A stretch of DNA of 64,000 nt, taken from Isotricha intestinalis. Its lineage: Eukaryota > Ciliophora > Litostomatea > Vestibuliferida > Isotrichidae. The notes below the pieces were generated by a model. That model did no database searches. It worked only from the letters and a program-made list of their open reading frames with translations, and was not told the DNA's origin. Both the position numbers and the translations under genes were made by a program. Positions 50,069 through 60,200 of this stretch are shown in pieces. Where the stretch lies: the NCBI GenBank assembly GCA_023807065.1, contig JAJJLU010000347.1, positions 1-64,000 on the forward strand, given 5' to 3'. Numbering within the stretch: position 1 is the first letter of the stretch; every line of letters begins with the position of its first letter.

Positions 50069-50959
50069 TTATCGATTTGTTTTTTTTAGATAATTTTTTT
50101 TTTTTTTATTTTTTTTTTAATTTTATTTTTTATTAGATGATTGATATTATTATTTGGATTTTATATTTTATGATGTTAGTTTTCTAAAGGGAAATTTTTT
50201 ATTTATAATTTTTTAATTTTTTTCAACAATTATTATAAAATAATAATTAATTTATTATAATTTTGATTTCAATTTTGAAAAAAAAATTAAAAAAAAACTT
50301 ATAAAAAGAGGAATTAAAATTTATCTTTAAATAATATATTATAGAATAAAAAGATGCTTTAAATTTAAGTAAAGAAGTTAGTTTATCTAGAAGATAATAA
50401 GATATTATTCAATCAGCTTTGTTGGCTTGATTAATAAAAATCCTAAAAATAGATTAAATAATTGAAGCATTAAATTTGAAGAAAAAAATAATAAATTAAA
50501 GAAAGTTTTATAATCGTAAAAAAATTATATTGTACAATCTACTCTTTGTCAAGGAGAAAAATCAATTTCTTCAAAATAAATAATAATAATTCTAGATTTT
50601 CGTAGTAAATTATTTAATTTAAATATATAATTTTTTTATTTTTATATCATCACATTTAAATAATGAATCAGGAGAAATATGAAATATTCTCATCACAAAA
50701 TATACAACAAAGTAATTTAATTAAAATTCAAAATTATTAATTTAATAAATCATTATCAAATTATGAAATATAATCTTTAGAAGATATTACTATATGTAAA
50801 AATCAAACAGAATATAAATTTCTTCAAAGAAAAACAGATAACACCCTAAAAATTCCAAGTGAATTAATTTATCTAGTTATTAAAAATAATATAAGAGATT
50901 AAATTTTATTTAATAAAAATAATAATATACATACAATTATTAAAATATTTATATTTAAT
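50069..50959. other. Long spacer with relic coding pieces (possible kinase C-lobe end)
   Basis: Around 50380-50490 on the + strand, after allowing stops and a shift, one reads IIQSALLA-stop-LI and NKNPKNRLNN, like kinase subdomain XI (LI..LL..NP..R). At 50664-50900 an ATG-started frame (MNQEKYEIFSSQN...) runs about 79 codons with two internal TAA at plausible Gln positions before another TAA. It is a decayed gene or genes of uncertain identity; the kinase hint is weak. Confidence 0.35.
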
Positions 50960-51793
50960 TTACTTATCACAAAATTTTCTATATTTTTCACATAAATTCT
51001 TCGTTCTTTCTAAAAGAGAAAAATAAATATTTTGAATATTAGGAGAAAAATTTTGTTTTTCATCTTTATTAGAATAATTATTTTTTAAATTATATCCTAC
51101 TGAATAATTTCTTTGAATACATTTTTTTTTTTTTAAAATTATTAATTTATGAAATCTTTTAACGCATTTATTTTCTAATAACATTTTGCTAGTATATCTT
51201 GGAGTATCAACTCTATTTTTTCCAATTTGATTTAATAAATCACTAAAAGTAAATTTTCCTTTATAACAATTTTTCATTGTAATATTATTTGAGCTTTTTG
51301 TTTTTGATAAATTATTTTTATTATAATCATTAATACTTAATTGTTTACCTAAAACTTTGTTTTTATTATTTAATCCAATTTCTTTTTCTAATTTTGAAAT
51401 AATGATATCTTTTTCTTTTTTTATTTCTTCATTTATTGATATTTTTGAATTAGAATTAGTCATATTACTATTTGAATTGTTTCCTTCTGAACTTGAAGAT
51501 AATCTTAAATCATGTTTATTTTTTAAATTATTTAAACTAAAATTTTTCTTTATTTTTTCTTTATTAATTGGACTTTTTTGAATTGACTTTCTAAAAATTC
51601 CTGTAGATGAATTTGTAGAGTTTTTATCTTGTAATTTTTTTTTTCTTTTCATTCCTTCGTTTTGATAGTTATATATTAAATTATTTAAAGGATTGTTTAA
51701 TTTGTTTTTTCTGCTGCTTCTTATTATATTTTTAATATGCAACTCATTTTTTTTAAAAGTATTTAATATATTTTTTGTAGGTGTATAATTCAT
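50960..51793 (-). CDS. Basic Ser/Asn-rich hypothetical protein, 277 aa
   Basis: An intact frame from ATG 51793 to TAA. It is low-complexity, Lys/Asn/Ser-rich, with a Ser/Asn tract near 100-120 (SSSSEGNNSNSNMTNSNSK). A more structured patch is at about 178-225 (KFTFSDLLNQIGKNRVDTPRY, then FHKLIILKKKKC). No domain is recognised. Expression is plausible because the frame is uninterrupted over 830 bp in A+T-rich DNA. Confidence 0.55.
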   Translation of the reverse strand: MNYTPTKNILNTFKKNELHIKNIIRSSRKNKLNNPLNNLIYNYQNEGMKRKKKLQDKNSTNSSTGIFRKSIQKSPINKEKIKKNFSLNNLKNKHDLRLSSSSEGNNSNSNMTNSNSKISINEEIKKEKDIIISKLEKEIGLNNKNKVLGKQLSINDYNKNNLSKTKSSNNITMKNCYKGKFTFSDLLNQIGKNRVDTPRYTSKMLLENKCVKRFHKLIILKKKKCIQRNYSVGYNLKNNYSNKDEKQNFSPNIQNIYFSLLERTKNLCEKYRKFCDK

Positions 51794-51913
51794 TTTTTCA
51801 CAAAATCTTCTATTTTAAAATTTAAATTATAATAAATAATATTACACTTAAATAAATATAATTAAAAAAAATCAAAAAATCCTTTTTTAGATAAAGAAAA
51901 AAAAATTATAAAA

Positions 51914-52621
51914 ATGGAACCCCAAAAATTTAAAGCTATAATAATCGGAGCAACAGGAGCAGTAGGTCGTGAATTAGTAGATTGTCTTTTATCATCAAAT
52001 CATTATTCCAAAATAACAATATTCGTAAGAAGAGTAATAAAAAAATGGGAAGATTTACCAGAAGCCCAAAAACAAATATTAAATATAATAAAAGTAGATA
52101 ATTTAGATTTTTTATCAAATTCAAAAGAAGAACTAGAAAAAAAATTAGATAATATTAAATATGATGTTTTATTTAATGTATTAGGAAGTAGAGTAGGAAA
52201 AGGAGAAGAAGAATTTAAAAAAGTAGATTATACATATGTTATTAATTCAAGTGAATTATGTGAAAAATTAAATATATCTCATTTTTCACATTGTTCTTCA
52301 ATGGGAACAAATAAAAATTCATGGTTTCTTTATTTAAGAATTAAAGGAGAAGCTGAAGAAGAAGAATTAAAAAAAAATATTAATTATATCACTATATTTA
52401 GACCTGGTATGCTTTTAAATAGAGATAATGATTATAGAATTGGAGAATCATTTGCTTCTTGGATACCTTTTACTCCTAAAGTTGATGTTAAAGTTCTTGC
52501 AAGAGCTATGTATTTAAATGATATTCATTATCAATTAAGTGATAAAAAAAGTGAAAAAGTTAGAATTGAAAATGATGAAATTTTAAAAATTGTGGAAAAT
52601 GAAAATAAGGAAAAAAAATAA
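51914..52621 (+). CDS. TIP30/HTATIP2-like NAD(P)-binding oxidoreductase, 235 aa
   Basis: A Rossmann fold starts at once: FKAIIIGATGAVGREL (glycine motif near residues 12-19), then FVRR, VLFNVLGSRVGKGEEEF and FSHCSSMGTNKNSWFLYLRIKGEAEEEL. The last block matches the HTATIP2 (TIP30) family, where Ser and the YxxxK-equivalent YLRIKGE align with the SDR active site. FRPGMLL follows. In animals the protein is an atypical short-chain dehydrogenase that binds NADPH and regulates importins; in protists its role is unknown. Full length (about 235-242 aa in the family), ATG after AAAAA, start clear. Confidence 0.85.
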   Translation: MEPQKFKAIIIGATGAVGRELVDCLLSSNHYSKITIFVRRVIKKWEDLPEAQKQILNIIKVDNLDFLSNSKEELEKKLDNIKYDVLFNVLGSRVGKGEEEFKKVDYTYVINSSELCEKLNISHFSHCSSMGTNKNSWFLYLRIKGEAEEEELKKNINYITIFRPGMLLNRDNDYRIGESFASWIPFTPKVDVKVLARAMYLNDIHYQLSDKKSEKVRIENDEILKIVENENKEKK

Positions 52622-52760
52622 TTATTAACTGATTTTTAAAGGGTTTTTATTTCAATTTTTTTACTTTGCTTTTTATTTAATTTATTTTTATTATTTTTAT
52701 TTGGAATATTATTTTTAAGAGTTATTAACTTAATTATTGTTTTTATTTAATTTATTTTTT

Positions 52761-54800
52761 TTAATTTTCAAATGGACCTTTTGATAATGCTATTGAAGTT
52801 TTTTTTTCTATTTTAGAAATACTTTTTCTACTTATTGATAATTTATGAAGATATTTTTTTGTTGATGATGTTGAAGGATAAAATATATTTGATTCATTAA
52901 ATTGATCTAATGAGTTTTTAAGTAAAACAGACCATTCTAAGAAATTTTGATTATCTGGAAGTAAACTACTAATTTCTTTAGGTAATATATAATTAATTGC
53001 TAATTCACTAAAATTTTCGAAATTTGATATTTTAACTAATGGTTTTTTAAATTCTATTTTAACTCTTTTTGTAGGAGTAATTTCAAATTCTCTTATTAAT
53101 TTTTCTTTATTAATATTTAATCTCTTTTTAAAATAATTTCCATTATATTTTCCTACATTTTTTAACCATGATACGGCATCAAATTTTTCTAAATTTAAAT
53201 AATTGAAAGATAAAGTATTATCTTGATTAAAATCCATAAATTTAATTAGAAAAAAGATTTTACTTGCAAATTTTTCAATTTGAATTATTCTTACTAAATG
53301 ATTGAAATTAAAATAAATATTATATTCATTTACACAAACATTTTCTTCATCAATAATAGTAACATTAATATAAAAAGATTTTAAAGATAATATTTGACTT
53401 ATATTATTTTCATTAGTATGAATAAATCTATATTGTTCTTCATTAAAATTATAATTATGAGTTTTAGGTTCTGTTAAAAATAATTTAATATTAAATATTG
53501 GAATATGAGAAGTTAATTTTTCTATTAAAAATCTAAATTGTTTAAATCCAAAAAGATATTTCATAATATAAAAATCCCAACCTATAAAATTTAAGTTATA
53601 AATATAAAATAATAATTCATAATCTAAAAATTGTTGAACTCTAATTGAATTTGAAGGAACTGTAAAAGTAATTAAAGGTAAAGTAATAGTTACTTTAAAA
53701 TTTTTTAAAGGAGTTGTCCATAAAAAACAATAAGAATTATATTTTTTAAAATTTTTTATATTCTTAAAACGAGGATGTAAATTAAAAGTTTTTTGTTTTA
53801 ATATCATTTCTTCTTCTATCGTATCTATTTTATCAAAAGGAAAATTACCTACATTTTGTTTTTCATTTTTAACTTTATCTTTATCATCATCATTATTATT
53901 TTTTGGTATTTCTTTATAATCTTTTAATTTTAAAAGAGAATTATAAAGAATTTTTTCATCTATTTTTACTTTTTGATAATTATTTTCAAATATAATTATT
54001 GAACATAATAATTTTTTAAAAGATTCAATTCCTTTATAATAAAATAAAGGAAGTAATGCAAATGGTAATTCAATTTGTAAATTTTTATTTATATTAATAT
54101 TATTATATGGTGGTTTTTCTTCAAAAGGATCTTCAAAATTAATTATTAATGATTTTAAATTTAAAAGAATCTTTTTCTTTTTTTGTCCAAAAAAAAAAGA
54201 TTTTTCTAAATAAACAGTTTCATTTTCATTTTTATTTTTTTTAAAATATTCAATTTTTTCTTCTATAATTTTATTATATTTTTCAGGATGATTAAAAATT
54301 TCTTTATTATCATAATGTAGATTTAAATAATCATCAGTGAAAAAATCTTTATTAAAATCATTAAAATTAAAAAGAGAATTATCTTGATAAAAAGTAAAAT
54401 TTTTGGTTTTAAAAGGAAGATAAGCAAGTTTTTTTTTTTCTTCATTTCTAAAAGAATTAAAATCTCTTTTACTAATTTTAGAATTTAAAACAACTGAAGG
54501 AATTAATTCACCTTTATTATTAAATATAGGACATAATTCTGGAATTTTTGATGATCTAGTTTGTTCATGTCTTAATGATTTTAAAGCTATTGGAAATTTT
54601 TTTATACGTACTATTCTTTTTTCTGTATTTATTGTATTATATCTCTCTGATTGAGGCTGCATTAATAATGGAAATGTTTTTGAATAAAAATTATTATTTT
54701 CTTCTATATAATAACTATGAAATGTTTCAGAATTTTCTATTACTTTTTTTGTTAATTTATTTATTTTTTCTATGAATTGAGATTGGGTTGGGGAATTCAT
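52761..54800 (-). CDS. Large hypothetical protein of ciliate type, 679 aa
   Basis: ATG after seven A, intact to TAA. Residues 1-210 are polar. The part from about 225 to 600 is rich in hydrophobic and aromatic strands and helices (LPFALLPLFYYKGIESF, FKVTITLPLITFTVPSNSI, DYELLFYIYNLNFIGWDFYIMKYLFG). None is long enough to be a sure membrane span. The tail is basic and Ser-rich. A beta-rich, conserved-looking core suggests a real family I cannot name. Codons are T- and A-ending as in neighbours. Confidence 0.6.
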   Translation of the reverse strand: MNSPTQSQFIEKINKLTKKVIENSETFHSYYIEENNNFYSKTFPLLMQPQSERYNTINTEKRIVRIKKFPIALKSLRHEQTRSSKIPELCPIFNNKGELIPSVVLNSKISKRDFNSFRNEEKKKLAYLPFKTKNFTFYQDNSLFNFNDFNKDFFTDDYLNLHYDNKEIFNHPEKYNKIIEEKIEYFKKNKNENETVYLEKSFFFGQKKKKILLNLKSLIINFEDPFEEKPPYNNININKNLQIELPFALLPLFYYKGIESFKKLLCSIIIFENNYQKVKIDEKILYNSLLKLKDYKEIPKNNNDDDKDKVKNEKQNVGNFPFDKIDTIEEEMILKQKTFNLHPRFKNIKNFKKYNSYCFLWTTPLKNFKVTITLPLITFTVPSNSIRVQQFLDYELLFYIYNLNFIGWDFYIMKYLFGFKQFRFLIEKLTSHIPIFNIKLFLTEPKTHNYNFNEEQYRFIHTNENNISQILSLKSFYINVTIIDEENVCVNEYNIYFNFNHLVRIIQIEKFASKIFFLIKFMDFNQDNTLSFNYLNLEKFDAVSWLKNVGKYNGNYFKKRLNINKEKLIREFEITPTKRVKIEFKKPLVKISNFENFSELAINYILPKEISSLLPDNQNFLEWSVLLKNSLDQFNESNIFYPSTSSTKKYLHKLSISRKSISKIEKKTSIALSKGPFEN

Positions 54801-55255
54801 TTTTTTAAGTTATTTGTTTTTTTATTGATAATATTGTTGATTATAATATTAAACAATTAAATTTTTTTTCTTTTTATAAGTTATTTATATAATTAATATT
54901 TTTGTTTTTTAGAAATATTTTAAAACAAGATAATATCATTTAATTTAATTCTTTTCTTTTTAATTCATTTTTATTTAATTTCAATTGATATTTTAATTTA
55001 AAAGCTAAATCTTATTTTCTAAAATCTATAAAAATTGAATAAATATTTTTATAATGTTTTTCTTTTATTGTTCTTTATTTCTTTATCAGATTTACTTTTT
55101 TATAATAATATTTATTTTATTAAAATATTGAATTTATTCTATTATTTTTTTAAATATTTACTAATTCTAATATTTGATTATTTTTTTTAATTATTTTTTA
55201 ATTCTATTTTCAAATTTGAAAAAATAATAATTTTTACAAAAAAATTAAAAATATA
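54801..55255. other. Divergent promoter region
   Basis: About 455 bp between diverging genes, with the T-rich side nearest the minus-strand gene. No recognisable element. Confidence 0.45.
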
Positions 55256-56005
55256 ATGTCTTTTAAACAAAAATTAAAGCAATTACTTGATTCATCATAT
55301 GATCCATCAAAAGACATAGATAAAAATTTTAATTTAGAAATATTAAACACCAAAAGACTTTTAAGAAAAAATGAAAGTGATAAACAATTATATAAAAAGC
55401 AAAATAATCTAGTTGAAGATTATCAACTTTTTAATTCAATAATCCATTGTTATAAATCATTTAATAAATTTAAAAACAATAAAAATGAATTCTTCTTTTC
55501 AATTGATAAATTTAAAAATGAAAAAAGTATTCCAAGATTAAATAGTTTAATTAGATCTTGTTCTTTAAAAGATCTTCATAATAAAAGAGAATGTTTAAAT
55601 TTAAATAGATCTTATTCAAATCTAGATATTAATGAAACTGAAAGAAATAATAGTTTAATGAGAAAAAAAATTGAAAATACTCGAAAATATATTGGTTTAA
55701 CTTATAAAGATAAAAAACTTTTTATTAATAAACCAATTATAAACCTAAAATCTGGTTTAACGAAATTTCAACTTAAAAATATTATTAATTCGACTCCTAA
55801 AAATAGATTGAATATTAATAATAAAAGATTTATTAATTATCCTAAATCTAAGGTTTTAAAAGAAATTAAATCAAATTCTGTTTCTAATAAAGATTCAAAT
55901 AAAAGGTTAAAAAGTATTGATAATATTTCAAATTATGTTATTAGTCCAAGAAATTCTAATTCATCAAGAAGACTATTTCTTTTTGATTATATTACAAAAA
56001 ATTAA
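55256..56005 (+). CDS. Basic hypothetical protein, 249 aa
   Basis: Frame intact, ATG after AATATA. The protein is Lys/Asn/Ser/Arg-rich with repeated short basic/Ser motifs (SYSNLD, SCSLKDL, SPRNSNSSRR) that look like disordered phosphorylation targets. No domain, signal or membrane segment. It precedes the CNB-fold gene by about 150 bp on the same strand; both encode Lys/Ser-rich tails, but a shared role is unproven. Confidence 0.5.
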   Translation: MSFKQKLKQLLDSSYDPSKDIDKNFNLEILNTKRLLRKNESDKQLYKKQNNLVEDYQLFNSIIHCYKSFNKFKNNKNEFFFSIDKFKNEKSIPRLNSLIRSCSLKDLHNKRECLNLNRSYSNLDINETERNNSLMRKKIENTRKYIGLTYKDKKLFINKPIINLKSGLTKFQLKNIINSTPKNRLNINNKRFINYPKSKVLKEIKSNSVSNKDSNKRLKSIDNISNYVISPRNSNSSRRLFLFDYITKN

Positions 56006-56152
56006 ATTAAAAAAAAAAGAAAATAGAATCACTTAAAAATAAAATGATAATATTTTATACATATTATGTTAAAAAATTAATTATTTTAATTATATTTTTT
56101 AATATTTATTTAATGATGAATAAATGATAATCCACAGATTTAATAAAATAAA

Positions 56153-57937
56153 ATGCAAGTGACTTCAAAAACTACAGGGAAAGAAATAATAAATTTTTGT
56201 ATTTATCATCCAGAAATAAAAAGAACGAAAATAATGAATGAAAAACTATTTTTTTTATTTCAAACATTTGATTTTTTTCAAAATCTCCTCAGAAAAGAAA
56301 AATATGGTAATTTAATGGTATGGAACATAATATCTCATTTAACTTTTAAAAAATATGAAAAAGGACAAATAATATGGAATGAAAATGACATTATAACAAA
56401 TATGTATATAATAATAGAAGGTAAAGTTAAAATATATAAATCATTAAAAAAAAATAATAAAGAAATAGAAAAAGAAAAAGAAACAGGAAAATTAATTTCA
56501 GACGAATTATTTTCAAATTTGAAAAATATGTTTAATCCGATAAAAAGAGTTAATTCAACTAATAATAGTAATGAATATTATTATAAGAATACTGGAAATG
56601 AATTAGGTTTAGATCAATTAAAAAATAAAATCCCTAAAAGATTATATAAAGTCGAAGCAATATCTAAATGTATTTTAGGTGAATTATCAAAAACTGATTA
56701 TACTTTAATTTTTGAAAGAACTGATGTTTTAGAAAAAACAAGTATTTTATATTTTTTAGAAAATTTAAATATATTACAAAAATTCATAGGGACTTATTTC
56801 TTTGAAAATTTCCTTTCAATGACAACATTAAATAAATATAATTATGGTGATATTGTAATTCATAAAGGAAATCCTTTTAAAACTTTTTATATAATACGAA
56901 GTGGTTCTTTTTCTTTAAGTTTATATACAAATAAAAAAAGTATTTCATTATTAGATTTAACTTTAATGAAAAATGATATTAAAAAAAGATTTACAACTCA
57001 AAGGAATTTTGAATTAAAAGAATCTCATTTAGAAGAAACAGAATATAAATTATTTAATTTAGGTCCAGGAGAAATTTTTGGTGATATGGAATTTAATTTT
57101 GGACTTCAACATTATATTTTTGATGTTAAATGTGTTGTTGATAATTCTGAAGTATTTGAAATTAATATGAAAACATTTTTAAAAGAAGCTCCAAATAATT
57201 TTTTAAAACAATTTAAAAATGAATCCGATAAACAATTAGATTTAATTATTGAAAGAATAAAAGAAATAAAAATGTTTAAAATGAAATCAATGTTTAAAAC
57301 AAGAAATAAATATTTTGATGCTTTTATTAATCAAATTCCTAAAACTTATAATAAATGTATTATAGAACATAATAAAGATCCTTATATAAATTGTTATGCC
57401 AAACCTATTAAAAATAAATTACATGTTAAACAATTAAAAATGAAAAATTTAAGGTTAAATTTAGAAAATATTCATTTTCAATCTAAAAGAAAAAGAAACA
57501 TTTCATATTCTCCTTTAAGAGATTATAATTTAACAAATGAAAAAAAATATTCTACTCCTCAGGTTAAATTTGTCAATAGAAATTTTAATTTTTCATCTGA
57601 TTCTTCTATTTCAACTAATTCTTCTAAAAACAAATTAAAATTAAATAGTTCAAGGTTGTTAATGAAATCAAAATCAAATCTTAGAATTGATAAAGATAAA
57701 CAAATTATTTCTCCTTCAATTGTTTCACCTAGAATTTTAATAAATATTAAATCTGAAAGCAATCTTATTATTCCTAAAAATTTAAATAAAGAAACTATTA
57801 CTTTTAGAAGAATTATTAGTGAAAATAATAAAGATAAATTTCCCAAATGTATTGAAATAAACAAACAATTTTATATGAAACATAATTCTAAAATCATCCA
57901 AAAAAAAATACAAGAAATGCTTAAAACTATAAAATAA
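56153..57937 (+). CDS. Two-CNB-domain protein with diverged cassettes, 594 aa
   Basis: The first CNB unit starts near residue 55 (KKYEKGQIIWNENDIITNMYIIIEGKVKIY). An insertion interrupts it, and it closes at CILGELSKTDYTLI near 175-190. The second runs from about 222 (NYGDIVIHKGNPFKTFYIIRSGSFSLSLY) to a cassette GPGEIFGDMEFNFG near 305-318. It keeps the FGD but has no Arg, so cAMP binding is unlikely. A basic Ser-rich tail of about 200 residues follows. Like the gene at 11.6 kb it has no kinase, channel or dimerisation module. Such proteins are frequent in ciliate and flagellate axonemes. Confidence 0.75.
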   Translation: MQVTSKTTGKEIINFCIYHPEIKRTKIMNEKLFFLFQTFDFFQNLLRKEKYGNLMVWNIISHLTFKKYEKGQIIWNENDIITNMYIIIEGKVKIYKSLKKNNKEIEKEKETGKLISDELFSNLKNMFNPIKRVNSTNNSNEYYYKNTGNELGLDQLKNKIPKRLYKVEAISKCILGELSKTDYTLIFERTDVLEKTSILYFLENLNILQKFIGTYFFENFLSMTTLNKYNYGDIVIHKGNPFKTFYIIRSGSFSLSLYTNKKSISLLDLTLMKNDIKKRFTTQRNFELKESHLEETEYKLFNLGPGEIFGDMEFNFGLQHYIFDVKCVVDNSEVFEINMKTFLKEAPNNFLKQFKNESDKQLDLIIERIKEIKMFKMKSMFKTRNKYFDAFINQIPKTYNKCIIEHNKDPYINCYAKPIKNKLHVKQLKMKNLRLNLENIHFQSKRKRNISYSPLRDYNLTNEKKYSTPQVKFVNRNFNFSSDSSISTNSSKNKLKLNSSRLLMKSKSNLRIDKDKQIISPSIVSPRILINIKSESNLIIPKNLNKETITFRRIISENNKDKFPKCIEINKQFYMKHNSKIIQKKIQEMLKTIK

Positions 57938-58269
57938 ACAATTAACAAATTTTATAAAATAAAAACTTAAAAATAAATGAAATATTTATATAAATAAAAT
58001 TATATCTTTAATAAAAACATAGTATTTTTAATTGTTTTATTTCTTATTCTTAAAGTTAAATAACATTTAATAGTCCACTTATTATAATTATTGATATTTA
58101 TAATAAGAGGAACTTATATATAACTTATGATAATTAAAGATAATGTATATTTTTAAAATTATGATTGATGAATATATTTATTTAATTTAAATTGATATCC
58201 AATAAAAACCCAAATAAAATTTTTAAAAAAATTAAACAAAAAAAAAAATCAATTTAAAAAAATAAAAAA
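57938..58269. other. Spacer upstream of B9D1
   Basis: About 330 bp, A+T-rich, ending in the A-rich leader of the next gene. Nothing else recognised. Confidence 0.45.
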
Positions 58270-59052
58270 ATGGAAAACACAAATGGAACATTCCCAATGA
58301 GTGAAAAAGATGAAAATAATTCAAATCTAATAGACACACGTCCAATAATATCAAACCAGCCAGAACCTCAACCAAAAAAGTAAAAGAAAATTTATAATCT
58401 TAAAAAAACAAAAAAAATTAGAAATCCACCTCGTCGAAAGAAGATCCAAGATTCATTACCGAATAATGACGGGATAGATTATCCAATAAAAAACATAACA
58501 AATGAATTAGACGGTTTCTTAGTTCACATCCAAGGAATAATAGAAAGTGCTCAATTTTTTGAGAATGATGGAATTTATTGTAAATATGACATAGTATGTG
58601 GTCAAGATTGGCAGATATTAAGTGGTCAAAAAACAGGACAAAGTCAAAGTGCATGTCAAGGAGAAGGTTCAAATAATTATTTTATATGGAATATGCCTTT
58701 TGAAATAAGTTTAAAAAGTACTAATCCAACTGGTTGGCCTCAAATATGTATTTCTTGTTTTTATTCTAATATTTTTGGAAATGAAGTTTTAAAAGCTTAT
58801 GGAGTCTGCTTTGTTCCTACTTCTCCTGGTATTCATGAAAGAACTTTACAATTATTCTCTCCTATTTCTAGTAAATTTTTTGATGGAATTTTTGGTCTTT
58901 TTCTTGGACAAAAACCTGAAATTAGAAATGCTCCTACTGTTCTTAGTACTGGTGAAGGAAGGGAAATTATGAGAACTCAAAGTGAAGGAAGCTTAACTAT
59001 TAAATTTAATATTCATTTAACTAATATGAAGGAATTCGGATATGATGTTTAA
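58270..59052 (+). CDS. B9D1: B9 domain protein B9D1 (ciliary transition zone), with a 42-nt intron, 246 aa
   Basis: The gene is join(58270..58379, 58422..59052). The frame from ATG 58270 is continuous with the conserved part but contains TAA at 58381-58383. That TAA lies inside a GTAAAAG...AAATTAG intron whose removal keeps frame and gives PKKNPPRRKK. The B9 domain follows closely on animal B9D1: GIIESAQF, IYCKYDIVCGQDW, WNMPFEISLKSTNPTGWPQI, NIFGNEVLKAYGVCFVP, SPGIHERT, GQKPEI, TGEGREIMRTQSEG, and the terminal MKEFGYD. B9D1, with B9D2 and MKS1, builds the MKS module that gates ciliary entry. The presence of this gene says the organism makes cilia. The leader before the domain (about 65 residues) is longer than in animals. 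Confidence 0.93.
58380..58421 (+). other. 42-nt GT-AG intron in B9D1
   Basis: Donor GTAAAA, acceptor AAATTAG. It contains the only in-frame stop (TAA 58381-58383) of an otherwise open conserved gene. Length is a multiple of three, so unspliced RNA would terminate early while spliced RNA keeps frame. Confidence 0.8.
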
Positions 59053-59262
59053 ATGTTGATCTTTTTATTTCGTTTATTTTTTTTTTTTGAAATTTTTTTA
59101 ATTATTTGATTTAAGGCTTTTTTTTTCTTTTTTTTGAATATTTTTATTCTTTTATACTAAATAATAGGATTAAATTAATAGAAATCAAACAATAAAAAAA
59201 ACACAATTGAAATAAATAAAAATAAAAAAATATATATATAAAAAACTCAAAAATTAAAAAAA

Positions 59263-60003
59263 ATGACAGATGACGTTCAAAAATATAAAATAATATTTTT
59301 AGGAGATCAAGGAGTAGGAAAGTCTTCAATTTTGAATCGTTTTTCACAAGATAAATTTGAGCAAGATTACCAAGCAACAATAGGATTAGATTTCCATAGT
59401 AAAAATGCAACAATAAACAGAGCAAATGTTCGTCTCTTATTATATGACACTGCAGGTCAAGAAAAATTTAAAAGTTTAATTCCAATGTATATTAGAGATG
59501 CAAATATAATAATTGTAGTATATGATGTAACAATAAAAGATTCTTTTACTCATACAAGTCATTGGGTTAATGAAACAAAAGATTTAAAAAGAGAAGATGC
59601 TATTTTTGTTCTTGTTGGTAATAAAATTGATTTAGAAGATAAAAGACAAGTTTCTACGAAAGAAGGAGAAAATTTTGCTAATGAAAAAGAATTTATTTTT
59701 TTTGAAGTTTCTGCAAAAACTGGACAAGGAGTTCAAGAATTATTTAATAATAATATTTTTCCTGAAATGGCAAAAAAATTTAAAATTGTTGGTGATGATG
59801 AAGATGATACTAATCAAGGTAATCAAAATAATGATATACAAGAAAATAATATTAAATTAGATGGGAATGAAAATAAAAAAAAAAAGAAAGGAGGTTGTTG
59901 TGGGAAGAAAAAAGAAAAAAATGATACTAATCCTGTTGATATTCCTTCTCCTGCTGATATTCCTTCTCCTTCTCCTAATCCTATTCCTAATGAAAATATG
60001 TAA
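59263..60003 (+). CDS. Rab6-like small GTPase with extended C-terminus, 246 aa
   Basis: G motifs are complete: GDQGVGKS at 14-21, switch I YQATIGLDF, DTAGQEKF at 62-69, GNKID at 119-123 and SAK at 150-152. Switch I plus SLIPMYIRDA point to the Rab6 group (Golgi and retrograde traffic). The usual prenylated double Cys should be at the end; here GGCC sits at residues 210-213 and is followed by a 33-residue tail with repeats of IPSP(A)D. If no processing occurs the protein could not be geranylgeranylated normally. Start context AAAAAATG, stop TAA. Confidence 0.88.
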   Translation: MTDDVQKYKIIFLGDQGVGKSSILNRFSQDKFEQDYQATIGLDFHSKNATINRANVRLLLYDTAGQEKFKSLIPMYIRDANIIIVVYDVTIKDSFTHTSHWVNETKDLKREDAIFVLVGNKIDLEDKRQVSTKEGENFANEKEFIFFEVSAKTGQGVQELFNNNIFPEMAKKFKIVGDDEDDTNQGNQNNDIQENNIKLDGNENKKKKKGGCCGKKKEKNDTNPVDIPSPADIPSPSPNPIPNENM

Positions 60004-60200
60004 TTTAATCTTTATATTATTTAAATTTAAAAACACATTATATTAAAAAAAAATAAAAAAAAAAAGATTTTTCATTTTTTAAAGAAAATAATAAAAGAAA
60101 AACATAAATTTTTAAAAAATATATAAAAAATTAAAGTAAAAATAAACGAAAAATAATTATAATACTATGAAAACAATAAAGTAAAAAATAACATTATTTA

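Noticed and set aside
58381..58383. TAA as a sense (Gln) codon in B9D1
   Set aside because: The stop lies inside a well-formed GTAAAA...TTAG intron, and intact genes end on TAA throughout and write Gln as CAA.
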